From positions 14,919 to 78,918 of the forward strand of contig JAHHQW010000004.1 of the NCBI GenBank assembly GCA_020026195.1: a DNA stretch of 64,000 nt. Direction: 5' to 3'. Under the pieces are notes generated by a model. It was not told the origin of the DNA and made no database searches. It saw only the letters and a program-made list of their open reading frames with translations. Below are positions 1 to 8,121 of this stretch, piece by piece. The stretch is from Prevotella sp. (GTDB lineage Bacteria; Bacteroidota; Bacteroidia; Bacteroidales; Bacteroidaceae). Within the stretch, counting starts at the first letter, position 1; each line of letters starts with the position of its first letter. The position numbers and the translations under genes are program-made.

Positions 1-181
1 TATAGTAAATACCTTCTTTCTTTAGATTATCACTCGATTTCCATTCCATGGATTTCCACATTCCTAACGGCTTATTCTGAACTTGTACCATACCATTATT
101 TTCTTTTACACCTCCATCGCTGCTTTTACATGATACAAATACCATGCTCATTCCAAGCAAAGCAAAAAATAGCTTATTCAT
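1..181 (-). CDS. Lipoprotein, N-terminal part (3' end outside window)
   Basis: An open frame reads leftwards from an ATG at 181 and runs off the window edge, giving the first 60 residues. The N-terminus is a short basic start (MNK), a hydrophobic stretch, and a Cys at residue 18 in the context FVSC, which looks like a lipobox, so the product is probably a lipoprotein. The residues after the Cys are polar (KSSDGG), typical of a lipoprotein linker. A Bacteroidota promoter lies 40-70 bases upstream. No family can be named from this fragment. Confidence 0.7.
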   Translation of the reverse strand, partial: MNKLFFALLGMSMVFVSCKSSDGGVKENNGMVQVQNKPLGMWKSMEWKSSDNLKKEGIYY

Positions 182-220
182 ATTGTTAATTTTTTATATT
201 AATCATACACTTTCACACCG

Positions 221-251
221 CAAATATAAGAAAATTTGAAATATGACACAA
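221..251 (-). promoter_or_regulatory. Promoter of the lipoprotein gene
   Basis: On the minus strand TATATTTG (221-228) matches the Bacteroidota -7 element TAnnTTTG, and TTG (249-251) stands 20 bases further upstream. The start codon at 181 is about 40 bases downstream. Confidence 0.55.
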
Positions 252-785
252 GTAAGGACTTAGAAAAATAAGAAAGGATATGTACTCACACAATCATAAA
301 TCTATTATAACAGCAACTAATAAAATCCACATTGAAAACAAAAACTATTATCATATAATAAAAATCAGCTAAAAAATACATCTTGTTCAGTGATACATTA
401 ATTTTAAATATAAACAAGGCATATGTATAAATACATGCTTCTTTCTATATACCTTCCAATATTACAACGTAATTATTAAACAATTTTTTTCATTAATTTC
501 GGTTCTTACCATTATACAGATCTGTAATAGTGCGTCAATACAAATATTATAAACTTACTAAAAATAACATACAAGAGCTACCAATATTATTTACAGTCAA
601 GAATTTAAGGAATATATGAGGATATAACATATTTCTATTCTACTACCCTTTCTTTACTAAAGAATTTGAAATGTAAAGTCTGAATTTAAATAGTATATTT
701 AACTCTTATAATACGGTTAATTATGCAATTTACTATGTAAACAGTAATTTATTTACCAATATTTTCATTATTCGATTTTAATATC
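252..785. other. AT-rich intergenic stretch
   Basis: More than 500 bases separate the divergent lipoprotein and DUF3332 genes. The stretch is very AT-rich and I see no open frame, tRNA or convincing hairpin in it. A -7 element TATCTTTG at 786-793 at its right edge probably serves the gene starting at 815. Confidence 0.5.
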
Positions 786-814
786 TATCTTTGTCAAGAC
801 AAAAATATAACATT

Positions 815-1366
815 ATGTTTAAGAAATCATTAAAAACAATTGTATTGTTCCTTTCAGCAACAATACTTTTTAATTCATGTATCGGTTCATTCGGCTTGTT
901 TAACAAGCTTCTTGGCTGGAACCAGAATGTTTCAGGAAGTAAATTCTTGAACGAGCTTTTATTTATATTAATCTCACCAGCCTATGCTGTAGTAGGTGTT
1001 GTAGACTTATTTGTACTCAACACTGTAGAGTTTTGGTCTGGCAGCAATCCAATGGCATCAAATGTCGGAAAGACTGAAAATGTCATGGGTAGTGATGGTG
1101 TTATTTACGCCGTTACAACACTCGAAGATGGATACAAGATTGCAAAACCAGACGGTAACGAAGTATTCTTCGTTTATGACGAGAAAGACAATTCTTGGTC
1201 TGTTAAGGCTGAAAACGAAGAAAAGAAACTTGTTAAGATCAACGATGACGGAACAGTTGATGCTATTCTCGAAACAGGTAATGTAATAACAGTTTCACAG
1301 AATGCAGAAGGTCTTGAAACTGTTCAGAACGCTGTTGCAACAGATTTCTTCTACGCAGCAAGATAA
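815..1366 (+). CDS. DUF3332-like lipoprotein
   Basis: A protein of 183 residues resembling the DUF3332 family of small Bacteroidota envelope proteins; its function is unknown. Residues 1-22 form a lipoprotein-type signal (MFKKS start, hydrophobic core, FNSC lipobox). A Gly/Phe-rich segment and a hydrophobic stretch around residues 45-65 (ISPAYAVVGVVDLF) follow, then a polar C-terminal half. A TTG at 791 would extend the frame, but it lies inside the -7 element TATCTTTG (786-793), so transcription should begin after it. That favours the ATG at 815. A strong terminator follows, so the gene is probably monocistronic. Confidence 0.75.
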   Translation: MFKKSLKTIVLFLSATILFNSCIGSFGLFNKLLGWNQNVSGSKFLNELLFILISPAYAVVGVVDLFVLNTVEFWSGSNPMASNVGKTENVMGSDGVIYAVTTLEDGYKIAKPDGNEVFFVYDEKDNSWSVKAENEEKKLVKINDDGTVDAILETGNVITVSQNAEGLETVQNAVATDFFYAAR

Positions 1367-1377
1367 AATTAAAAAAA

Positions 1378-1408
1378 ACGGCAGGAGCAATAACTCCTAC
1401 CGTTTTTT
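1378..1408 (+). terminator. Rho-independent terminator
   Basis: ACGGCAGGAG pairs with CTCCTACCGT across a six-base loop (one mismatch in the stem) and is followed by six T. It closes the DUF3332 gene. Confidence 0.85.
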
Positions 1409-1506
1409 GCTTGAAAAAATATTGATTTCTTAATGTAATAATTCCAAAATATTCTACACACTAACACTATTTGTTAGAAAACTAACATCCAAAGAAAATA
1501 CATAAA

Positions 1507-4356
1507 ATGGAAGAACAGAAAAAGATTGTTGGTCTTACCGACGCCGAAGTATTGTCAAGTCGCGAAAAACACGGATCTAACATTTTGACGCCTAAGGAAA
1601 AAGAATCATTACTCAAACAGTTTTTTGAAAAATTCACAGATCCTCTGATTGTGATTCTAATCATTGCCGGATTACTATCTATAATAATAGCTTTCTACGA
1701 ATATTTTGCACTTGGTACAAGTGCCCAGACATTTTTTGAGCCTGCAGGTATCTTTATAGCCATACTGCTTGCCACGGGTATTGCTTTTTATTTTGAAAAG
1801 AAGGCAAACGAAGAATTCTCACTTCTTAATAAAGTTAACGACGAAGAACCCGTACAGGTTATCCGTAACGGCATGAAGCAGGCCATTACAAAGAAAGATG
1901 TAGTTGTCGGTGATATCGTTATCCTCAACACAGGATGTGAAATTCCTGCTGACGGAATACTTTTGGAAGCTACATCACTCAGCGTTGACGAATCCAGTCT
2001 TACGGGCGAACTTACATGTCCGAAAACCACAAATGAAGCAGAATTTGACAGTAATGCTACATTCCCATCCAACCATGTTATGCGAGGAACGAAAGTACTT
2101 GAAGGTCATGGTATGTTTGAAGTTTTTGCCGTTGGTGATAATACAGAAAACGGTAAGGTTTTCGAAGCCGCACAGATTGACAACAGCATCAAGACACCAC
2201 TTAACGAGCAGCTCGAGGGTCTCAGCCGCATGATCAGTAAGACAAGTTATATCCTTGCAGCCACCATTATAGTAGGACGCATGATGGTTTATTTCGACTG
2301 GGCTCCACTTGTATGGATTCTTGTTGTACCTACAATAATTTTCTTCTGGCTTGCTGTTAAGAAGTTCAGCAGATGGAATAAGAAAAAATGCATGGGTATA
2401 ACATTTGCTTATGCAGCAATACTGATATTATGCATTCTTGGTTTCCATGATTATCTACGCCCCGACGAAGACATAGCACTACTACTCCAGCACACGCTAA
2501 ATACACTCATGATAGCCGTAACGCTCATTGTGATGTCTGTTCCAGAAGGTCTTCCCATGGCAGTAACGCTAAGTCTTGCATACAGTATGCGACGTATGCT
2601 TAAGGCCAACAACCTTGTAAGAAAGATGCATGCCTGCGAGACTATGGGCGCCGCAACTATAATCTGTACTGACAAGACAGGAACTCTTACACAGAATAGA
2701 ATGACCGTTGGTGATACATTCTTCAACAGTGTTGTTGATGGCAAACCTACAGATTCCGAAGAAGGCTTGATGCTCAAGGAAAACATCGCAGTAAACTCTA
2801 CTGCTTCACTCGATTTGTCAAAAGAAAAACCAGAAGTTCTCGGCAATCCTACAGAAGGTGCACTTCTGTTATGGATGCATAAGAACGGCATTGATTTCGA
2901 TGCTATGCGACATAATGTTGAAATTCTTGAAGAACTTCCGTTCACAACAGAAATAAAGTACATGGCAGTTGTTGTTAAATCAGGTGTAATGAAAGGTAAA
3001 AAGATTCTTTACGTAAAAGGTGCACCTGAAATTGTAATCAACATGTGTGACAATATATGTGGCAATATAGACAGAGAAGAATACAAGAAACGTCTTGCCG
3101 AATATCAGAGTCAGGCCATGCGTACTTTGGCTTTTGCATACACAATAATCGAAGACAACAGAGAAGTAATAAAAGACGGACGCGTATGTGCTAGCGATCT
3201 TAATTTCATGGGTATAGTTGCTATTTCAGACCCTGTGCGTAAAGAAGTTCCAGCAGCGATTTCAGACTGTATGGATGCTGGTATACGTGTAATGATAATT
3301 ACCGGCGATACTCCGGGTACCGCAAAGGAAATCGGTCGTCAGATTGGTCTATGGACAGATACAGACAATGAGAAAAACATCATTACAGGCCCTGAAGTTG
3401 CAGCCCTTACAGAAGACGAACTTGACAAACGCATAATGGACATAAAGGTTGTGTCACGCGCACGCCCCATGGACAAGAAGCGACTGGTAGAATCGCTCCA
3501 GCGTAAAAATCAGGTAGTAGCCGTTACAGGCGATGGTACAAATGATGCTCCTGCCCTTAACACTGCTCATGTGGGTCTGTCTATGGGAGATGGAACTTCT
3601 GTTGCAAAAGAAGCTTCTGACATCACTATTGTAGACAATTCATTCCGCAGTATAGTAAATGCAGTTATGTGGGGACGTTCGCTATTTCTCAATATCAAGC
3701 GTTTCCTTCTGTTCCAGCTCACTGTTAACGTAACAGCATGTCTCACTGTGCTTGCAGGTGCTTTCACAGGTGTGCAGTCACCACTTACCGTAACTCAGAT
3801 TTTATGGGTAAACCTTATCATGGATACATTTGCAGCTGTAGCTCTTGTTTCGCTGCCTCCTTCAAAACGTGTAATGAAGGACAAGCCAAGAAATCGTAAA
3901 GATTTTATTATCAACAAGTCTATGAGACAAAATATCCTTGGTGTTGGCGGTGTTTTCTTTGTTATGCTGATGGTGTTCCTCTATATATTCGAACATGCTG
4001 ATATCAAATCACTTACCGACTTGCTTAATCTTAACTTAGGTGATAAGGATCCGCTAAGTCCTTACGAACTCACATTATTCTTTACCATCTTCGTTATGAC
4101 ACACTTCTTCTATCTTTTCAATACACATGCCTATATGTCTGGCGGAAGTGCATTTAAACTTAAGGGATGTAGAGCTTTAGTTTTAATCGCATTCCTTATT
4201 TTCATCAGTCAGATATGCATTGTCGAAATACCAGGACTGCAAAATTTCTTCAATGTATGTAATATGAAGTATATAGACTGGTTGATAATAGTTATAGGGT
4301 CTTCATTTGTTCTATGGATAAGAGAAATTTGGAACTTAGTTAAACCTAAGCAATAA
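1507..4356 (+). CDS. Calcium-translocating P-type ATPase (PMCA type)
   Basis: A 949-residue P-type ATPase that should pump Ca2+ out of the cytoplasm using ATP. It has the actuator motif LTGE, the intramembrane PEGL motif (about residues 346-349, in SVPEGLPM) that serves as a cation ligand site in Ca2+ pumps, the phosphorylation motif DKTGTLT with Asp at about 389, and the hinge motif TGDGTNDAP (Asp near 676). A cation-ATPase N-terminal domain (about 1-70) and six C-terminal hydrophobic helices complete the usual P2 architecture. There is no N-terminal metal-binding domain and no CPC motif, which separates it from the heavy-metal pump at 51647. A short inverted repeat (CTAACA/TGTTAG, 1461-1477) sits upstream. 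It lies alone between two terminators. Family assignment is firm; transport of Ca2+ rather than another cation is inference. Confidence 0.93.
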   Translation: MEEQKKIVGLTDAEVLSSREKHGSNILTPKEKESLLKQFFEKFTDPLIVILIIAGLLSIIIAFYEYFALGTSAQTFFEPAGIFIAILLATGIAFYFEKKANEEFSLLNKVNDEEPVQVIRNGMKQAITKKDVVVGDIVILNTGCEIPADGILLEATSLSVDESSLTGELTCPKTTNEAEFDSNATFPSNHVMRGTKVLEGHGMFEVFAVGDNTENGKVFEAAQIDNSIKTPLNEQLEGLSRMISKTSYILAATIIVGRMMVYFDWAPLVWILVVPTIIFFWLAVKKFSRWNKKKCMGITFAYAAILILCILGFHDYLRPDEDIALLLQHTLNTLMIAVTLIVMSVPEGLPMAVTLSLAYSMRRMLKANNLVRKMHACETMGAATIICTDKTGTLTQNRMTVGDTFFNSVVDGKPTDSEEGLMLKENIAVNSTASLDLSKEKPEVLGNPTEGALLLWMHKNGIDFDAMRHNVEILEELPFTTEIKYMAVVVKSGVMKGKKILYVKGAPEIVINMCDNICGNIDREEYKKRLAEYQSQAMRTLAFAYTIIEDNREVIKDGRVCASDLNFMGIVAISDPVRKEVPAAISDCMDAGIRVMIITGDTPGTAKEIGRQIGLWTDTDNEKNIITGPEVAALTEDELDKRIMDIKVVSRARPMDKKRLVESLQRKNQVVAVTGDGTNDAPALNTAHVGLSMGDGTSVAKEASDITIVDNSFRSIVNAVMWGRSLFLNIKRFLLFQLTVNVTACLTVLAGAFTGVQSPLTVTQILWVNLIMDTFAAVALVSLPPSKRVMKDKPRNRKDFIINKSMRQNILGVGGVFFVMLMVFLYIFEHADIKSLTDLLNLNLGDKDPLSPYELTLFFTIFVMTHFFYLFNTHAYMSGGSAFKLKGCRALVLIAFLIFISQICIVEIPGLQNFFNVCNMKYIDWLIIVIGSSFVLWIREIWNLVKPKQ

Positions 4357-4378
4357 AATATCAATATTATAAATAAAA

Positions 4379-4416
4379 ACAGAGGTACTGATAATGTTCG
4401 TACCTCTGTTTTTTTA
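4379..4416 (+). terminator. Rho-independent terminator
   Basis: ACAGAGGTAC pairs perfectly with GTACCTCTGT across 11 bases, followed by eight T. It ends the Ca2+-ATPase transcript. Confidence 0.9.
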
Positions 4417-4498
4417 TGAATCTCGTTTTATGATGTTAAACTATAATACAAATAAACTTTAAAAACATGATAAAACTTTATTATCTGCCTGAAACATT

Positions 4499-5125
4499 TT
4501 ATTTTAACCAAAATATACCTTCTGGTCCCATATTGCACAAGAGGTCAAGAATACTCAAATTAGCTTGAAATCCAAATCTTTCGCGATATACCTGATAGTA
4601 CTCCCTGGGGATAAATTTATCGTCATCTACAGGATGTTTTGGATTTATGGCATCACGAAAATCATCAATATCTTTAAGGTCGGTAATAAAATCATCTGTA
4701 GTATTAATCACAGGATGGATATCTAACAGTTCACACATCTTTTCGCATATATCCATATTGAAGTCAAATAGATATTTCCATTCCTTTTCAAAAAACGGAC
4801 GTAAATCATCTGCATAATATTCGAAGAATGGAGATTCTCCGTATGCGCTGACTAATGCATTCCAATGAATATGACGCCAGTTGCCATGATCACTTATCTG
4901 AATATCCTTCATCTTTGTTTTTGTAAGCTGTACACCGTCGGGACGTTCTACGGGAATAGAAAGGGCCTGTATGCCATTTGGAGAAGCTATATAGCATCGG
5001 TTACGATAAGTCTGTTTAGCATAATTGTCGCACGTTTCCAAAAGTATTTTATCATAAGCATTGAGCTTACAATACCATTGAATAGGACCGAAATATGTTG
5101 AAGAAAGTAATAATGTATTGTCCAT
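4499..5125 (-). CDS. WbqC-like family protein
   Basis: A protein of 208 residues resembling the WbqC family, which is often annotated near polysaccharide genes but whose biochemical role is not settled. Visible family features are the N-terminal YFGPIQWYCKL motif and the following segment on a Tyr/Arg-rich motif (YRNRCYIASPNG). The ATG at 5125 shares its A with the TAA of the signal peptidase paralogue upstream (TAATG), so the two are translationally coupled. This start is preferred over the longer frame from 5161. It is the last gene of the leftward operon dapB-lepB-paralogue-wbqC. Confidence 0.8.
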   Translation of the reverse strand: MDNTLLLSSTYFGPIQWYCKLNAYDKILLETCDNYAKQTYRNRCYIASPNGIQALSIPVERPDGVQLTKTKMKDIQISDHGNWRHIHWNALVSAYGESPFFEYYADDLRPFFEKEWKYLFDFNMDICEKMCELLDIHPVINTTDDFITDLKDIDDFRDAINPKHPVDDDKFIPREYYQVYRERFGFQANLSILDLLCNMGPEGIFWLK

Positions 5126-5805
5126 TACAAAAGTTTTAAAAATCTGTCCCATCTGAGACAATTATAGAAAGGTTTTGTGCGGTCCGTACTATATACAGTC
5201 ATCACCACACGACCTACGATATGATCTTCAGGAACCAAACCAAAATATCCTGACCCATTTACATTATAAGAGCCTATAGCACTCATCCAGTAATAATCAT
5301 TGTCAAATGTAATGCTATGTATTTCTCTCCCATCTATATATAATTTGTCATTGCATATATAACTGTTACGATGTTCATGCATACGTAGCATATTACATAA
5401 TAAAACGGCATTTTTAGGTGTCACAGATACCGGAATATTCTTTCCTGGAACAATCAGAGAAAATTCATGGCTAACCATTACTGTATCGCCTGGCAGAGCA
5501 CTACAGCGTGCTACATATACGGGATTATCTGATATACTACCTGAAATATCTATAGGATAGTTGAATGCAGTTATGTCTCCCTTGCATAAATTCTGCTTTA
5601 TCCAGCGCGAATAGCCATAGCGTATATCTTCGCCGGTCCGGAGTCCATAACTGCATTTGTTTACAAGTATACGGTCACCATTTTTCAATAGTGGCGCCAT
5701 ACTGTTATTGGGCACTGTATAGATAGTAAAGAACAGAGCGCGGAACACGAGCATCGTCAGCATTGTGATGCACAGTGCAGCTATGAACTTTAACAGTCCC
5801 TTCAT
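5125..5805 (-). CDS. Degenerate signal peptidase I paralogue (S26 family)
   Basis: A 226-residue membrane-anchored protein of the S26 signal peptidase family. One N-terminal hydrophobic helix (about 5-28) is followed by box B, VPNNSMAPLL, which keeps the nucleophile Ser at residue 35. Box D reads YVARCSALPGD: the general-base Lys of active enzymes (YVKR in the neighbour) is Ala at residue 99, and the codon is clearly GCA. Box E, GDNR-NS-DSR in active enzymes, is also lost, although the flanking YYWM and GLVPEDHIVG remain. It may therefore be a non-catalytic paralogue. It begins 11 bases after lepB and overlaps wbqC by one base, so it should be co-expressed with the active enzyme. Confidence 0.85.
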   Translation of the reverse strand: MKGLLKFIAALCITMLTMLVFRALFFTIYTVPNNSMAPLLKNGDRILVNKCSYGLRTGEDIRYGYSRWIKQNLCKGDITAFNYPIDISGSISDNPVYVARCSALPGDTVMVSHEFSLIVPGKNIPVSVTPKNAVLLCNMLRMHEHRNSYICNDKLYIDGREIHSITFDNDYYWMSAIGSYNVNGSGYFGLVPEDHIVGRVVMTVYSTDRTKPFYNCLRWDRFLKLL

Positions 5806-5816
5806 GAAAAATTATT

Positions 5817-7241
5817 TTACTTTATATTGTCGACTATATTGAACAGTCGGTGCCATCTTATGTGAGAGAAACCTCCACGGTCCTTATCAGTAGACCACCA
5901 TATGAATATAGGCTTACCAACGATATGGTCTTCGGGAACAAATCCCCAGTAACGACTATCAGCTGAATTGTGACGGTTGTCACCCATCATCCAATAGTAG
6001 TCCATCTTAAATGTATACTCATTAGTCTGTTTATCGTTGATAAATATCTTACCATCCTTTACTTCCAGTTTGTTCTTTTCATAAACCCTTATAGGACGTT
6101 CGTATATTGGAAGATTCTCAAGTGTAAGTTTTATACTCTTTCCCTTTTCTGGAATCCATACCGGACCGTAATTATCTCTTGTCCAATGAGTATTGGCATT
6201 AAGCGGATAGAGATCGCCTGTATCTTCTTTTGTATCAAGCATTATACTTTCTACAAGATCAGGACGTTCTGCAAGTGCATGTGCAGCACGTTTGGTAAGA
6301 GGCATGACATTAGTTGTATTTAATGACATTATGTCTTCCATACTTATCTCAAGTTCCTTGAGAAGTTCGTCATCAGGCATTTGCTTAAACTTTACGAAAT
6401 ACGAATACTGCACCTTTTCTGGCTGTTTGTTCGCTTGTCCATCAAGATATATTATGCGGTCTTTTATCTGAAGTGTCTGTCCCGGTAAACCGACACAGCG
6501 CTTTACATAATTCTCTCTGCGATCGACAGGACGTGAAATCAGTTCGCCAAATGTAGCCTGATTCTGTAATATATAATTACGGCCGCTGTTATAGAACTCT
6601 GCAAAAACTTTACGCTGACCATTAATGTCTAACGAATCAAGATTATCATGCTGAGTATAAATCTGTCGTCCGAAACCATAACACATCTGATAATAGTCTG
6701 AGGCCTGATACTCTATATTACTTACTACTGTATCACCTGCTGGATAGTTGAATACTACGATGTCGTTAAGCTGAACCTTTCCAAATCCCTTTGCACGACG
6801 ATAGTCCCACTGAGGAAATTCTATGTACGACTTACATCCAAATACAGGCATGGTATGCTGTGTAAGAGGCATTGTAAGAGGAGTCTGTGGAATACGCGGT
6901 CCGTAACTAACCTTGCTCACAAAGAGATAATCACCTGTTAGCAATGACTTCTCAAGCGAAGAAGAAGGAATCACGTAGTTCTGGAAGAAGAATAGATTGA
7001 TAAAATATACAGCTACAAGTGCAAATACGATTGCATCCACCCAGCTCATTATAAAACGTACTGGAGCCTCAGAATCTTTCCACCACTGCCAGCGTATTTT
7101 TTTTGTAATGTATACATCAAAAATAAAAGGAATTACAATAAGTCCTAACCAGCTTTCAAGCCATATAAGAAATATAAGATATAATATGAGTACAAAGATA
7201 AACTTAGTCCATTGTACTTTCATGTTCAGTTCTTTTTTCAT
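5817..7241 (-). CDS. lepB: Signal peptidase I
   Basis: The type I leader peptidase, which removes Sec signal peptides at the outer face of the inner membrane. At 474 residues it is long for the family. Two N-terminal hydrophobic regions (about 13-45 and 63-88) precede box B IPSSSLEKSL with Ser95. The general-base Lys247 lies in YVKRCVGLPG, and box E GDNRHNSADSRYWG is intact near the C-terminus. The long insert between Ser and Lys (about 150 residues) is common in Bacteroidota enzymes. The second in-frame Met (residue 7) is an alternative start. It follows dapB by 14 bases and precedes the degenerate paralogue by 11, forming an operon. Confidence 0.93.
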   Translation of the reverse strand: MKKELNMKVQWTKFIFVLILYLIFLIWLESWLGLIVIPFIFDVYITKKIRWQWWKDSEAPVRFIMSWVDAIVFALVAVYFINLFFFQNYVIPSSSLEKSLLTGDYLFVSKVSYGPRIPQTPLTMPLTQHTMPVFGCKSYIEFPQWDYRRAKGFGKVQLNDIVVFNYPAGDTVVSNIEYQASDYYQMCYGFGRQIYTQHDNLDSLDINGQRKVFAEFYNSGRNYILQNQATFGELISRPVDRRENYVKRCVGLPGQTLQIKDRIIYLDGQANKQPEKVQYSYFVKFKQMPDDELLKELEISMEDIMSLNTTNVMPLTKRAAHALAERPDLVESIMLDTKEDTGDLYPLNANTHWTRDNYGPVWIPEKGKSIKLTLENLPIYERPIRVYEKNKLEVKDGKIFINDKQTNEYTFKMDYYWMMGDNRHNSADSRYWGFVPEDHIVGKPIFIWWSTDKDRGGFSHIRWHRLFNIVDNIK

Positions 7242-7255
7242 TGTTTTTGTCTATC

Positions 7256-7975
7256 TTAGAATTTAAAAAGGTCGCTCATAGTAAGCAGACCGCTGTGATT
7301 CACTGTATATTCTGCTGCCATAACAGCACCAAGAGCAAATCCTGCACGGCTCTTTGCCTCGTGTGTTATAGTAATTTTATCGGCATCACTCTCATAAGTA
7401 ACACTGTGAATTCCTGATACTTCTCCTTCACGAATACTTTCCACAGGTATTTCGTTAATTTTTCCTTCAGTACCTTTCACCCATTCGTCTTTTCTGTCAA
7501 GACGCGCAAGTATATTTTCTGCCAGCGTAATAGCCGTTCCAGAAGGAGCATCAAGTTTATGAATATGATGTGTTTCTGACATTTTTACGTCATACTGCTC
7601 ATACTGATTCATAATCTCTGCAAGGTGATTGTTTATGGCAGAAAAAATGGCTACGCCGAGACTAAAGTTAGACGACCAGAACAGCGTCTTACCTTCTTCG
7701 CTGCACATACGTTCTACACTTTCCTTATGATCCTTCATCCATCCCGTAGAACCGGATACAACCTTCACGTTATGCTCAAAGGCACGTAAATAATTGCCAT
7801 ACGCGGCAGAAGGTGATGTGAATTCTATTGCGACGTCGGCAGATGCAAATTCTTTGCTATCGAAATCTTCCTGGTTATCGATGTCAATCTTACAAACTAT
7901 TTCATGACCACGGGCAACTGCTGTCTTCTCTATAAGTCTCCCCATTCGTCCGTAGCCTATGAGTGCTATTTTCAT
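7256..7975 (-). CDS. dapB: 4-hydroxy-tetrahydrodipicolinate reductase
   Basis: Catalyses the NAD(P)H-dependent step to tetrahydrodipicolinate in the diaminopimelate/lysine pathway, in the cytoplasm. The 239-residue protein starts with the Rossmann motif IGYGRMGR. The family signature SETHHIHKLDAPSGTA carries the catalytic His pair, the Lys, and the substrate-binding GT. It is the first gene of the leftward dapB-lepB-paralogue-wbqC operon. On the minus strand TATCTTTG (8004-8011) forms a -7 element about 30 bases before the ATG. Confidence 0.93.
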   Translation of the reverse strand: MKIALIGYGRMGRLIEKTAVARGHEIVCKIDIDNQEDFDSKEFASADVAIEFTSPSAAYGNYLRAFEHNVKVVSGSTGWMKDHKESVERMCSEEGKTLFWSSNFSLGVAIFSAINNHLAEIMNQYEQYDVKMSETHHIHKLDAPSGTAITLAENILARLDRKDEWVKGTEGKINEIPVESIREGEVSGIHSVTYESDADKITITHEAKSRAGFALGAVMAAEYTVNHSGLLTMSDLFKF

Positions 7976-8003
7976 ATAAAAATCTATATATTAATATGTT
8001 TTG

Positions 8004-8011
8004 CAAAGATA
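8004..8011 (-). promoter_or_regulatory. -7 element of the dapB operon
   Basis: TATCTTTG on the minus strand matches TAnnTTTG. No good -33 TTTG is visible at the usual spacing. Confidence 0.45.
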
Positions 8012-8050
8012 ATTAATTTCAAACATAATACACGAAAGTAAACCAAATAT

Positions 8051-8081
8051 TTTGTTTTTCTATATGCTTACATTACCTTTG
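8051..8081 (+). promoter_or_regulatory. Promoter of leuS-rdgB
   Basis: TTTG (8051-8054), 19 bases, then TACCTTTG (8074-8081): a full match to the Bacteroidota promoter, 40 bases before the leuS ATG. Confidence 0.7.
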
Positions 8082-8121
8082 CATATATTACATGAAATAG
8101 AATAAAACAACAACACATAAA

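Noticed and set aside
791..814. A TTG start for the DUF3332 protein
   Set aside because: It lies inside the -7 promoter element TATCTTTG, so the transcript starts after it; the ATG at 815 also gives a normal lipoprotein signal.
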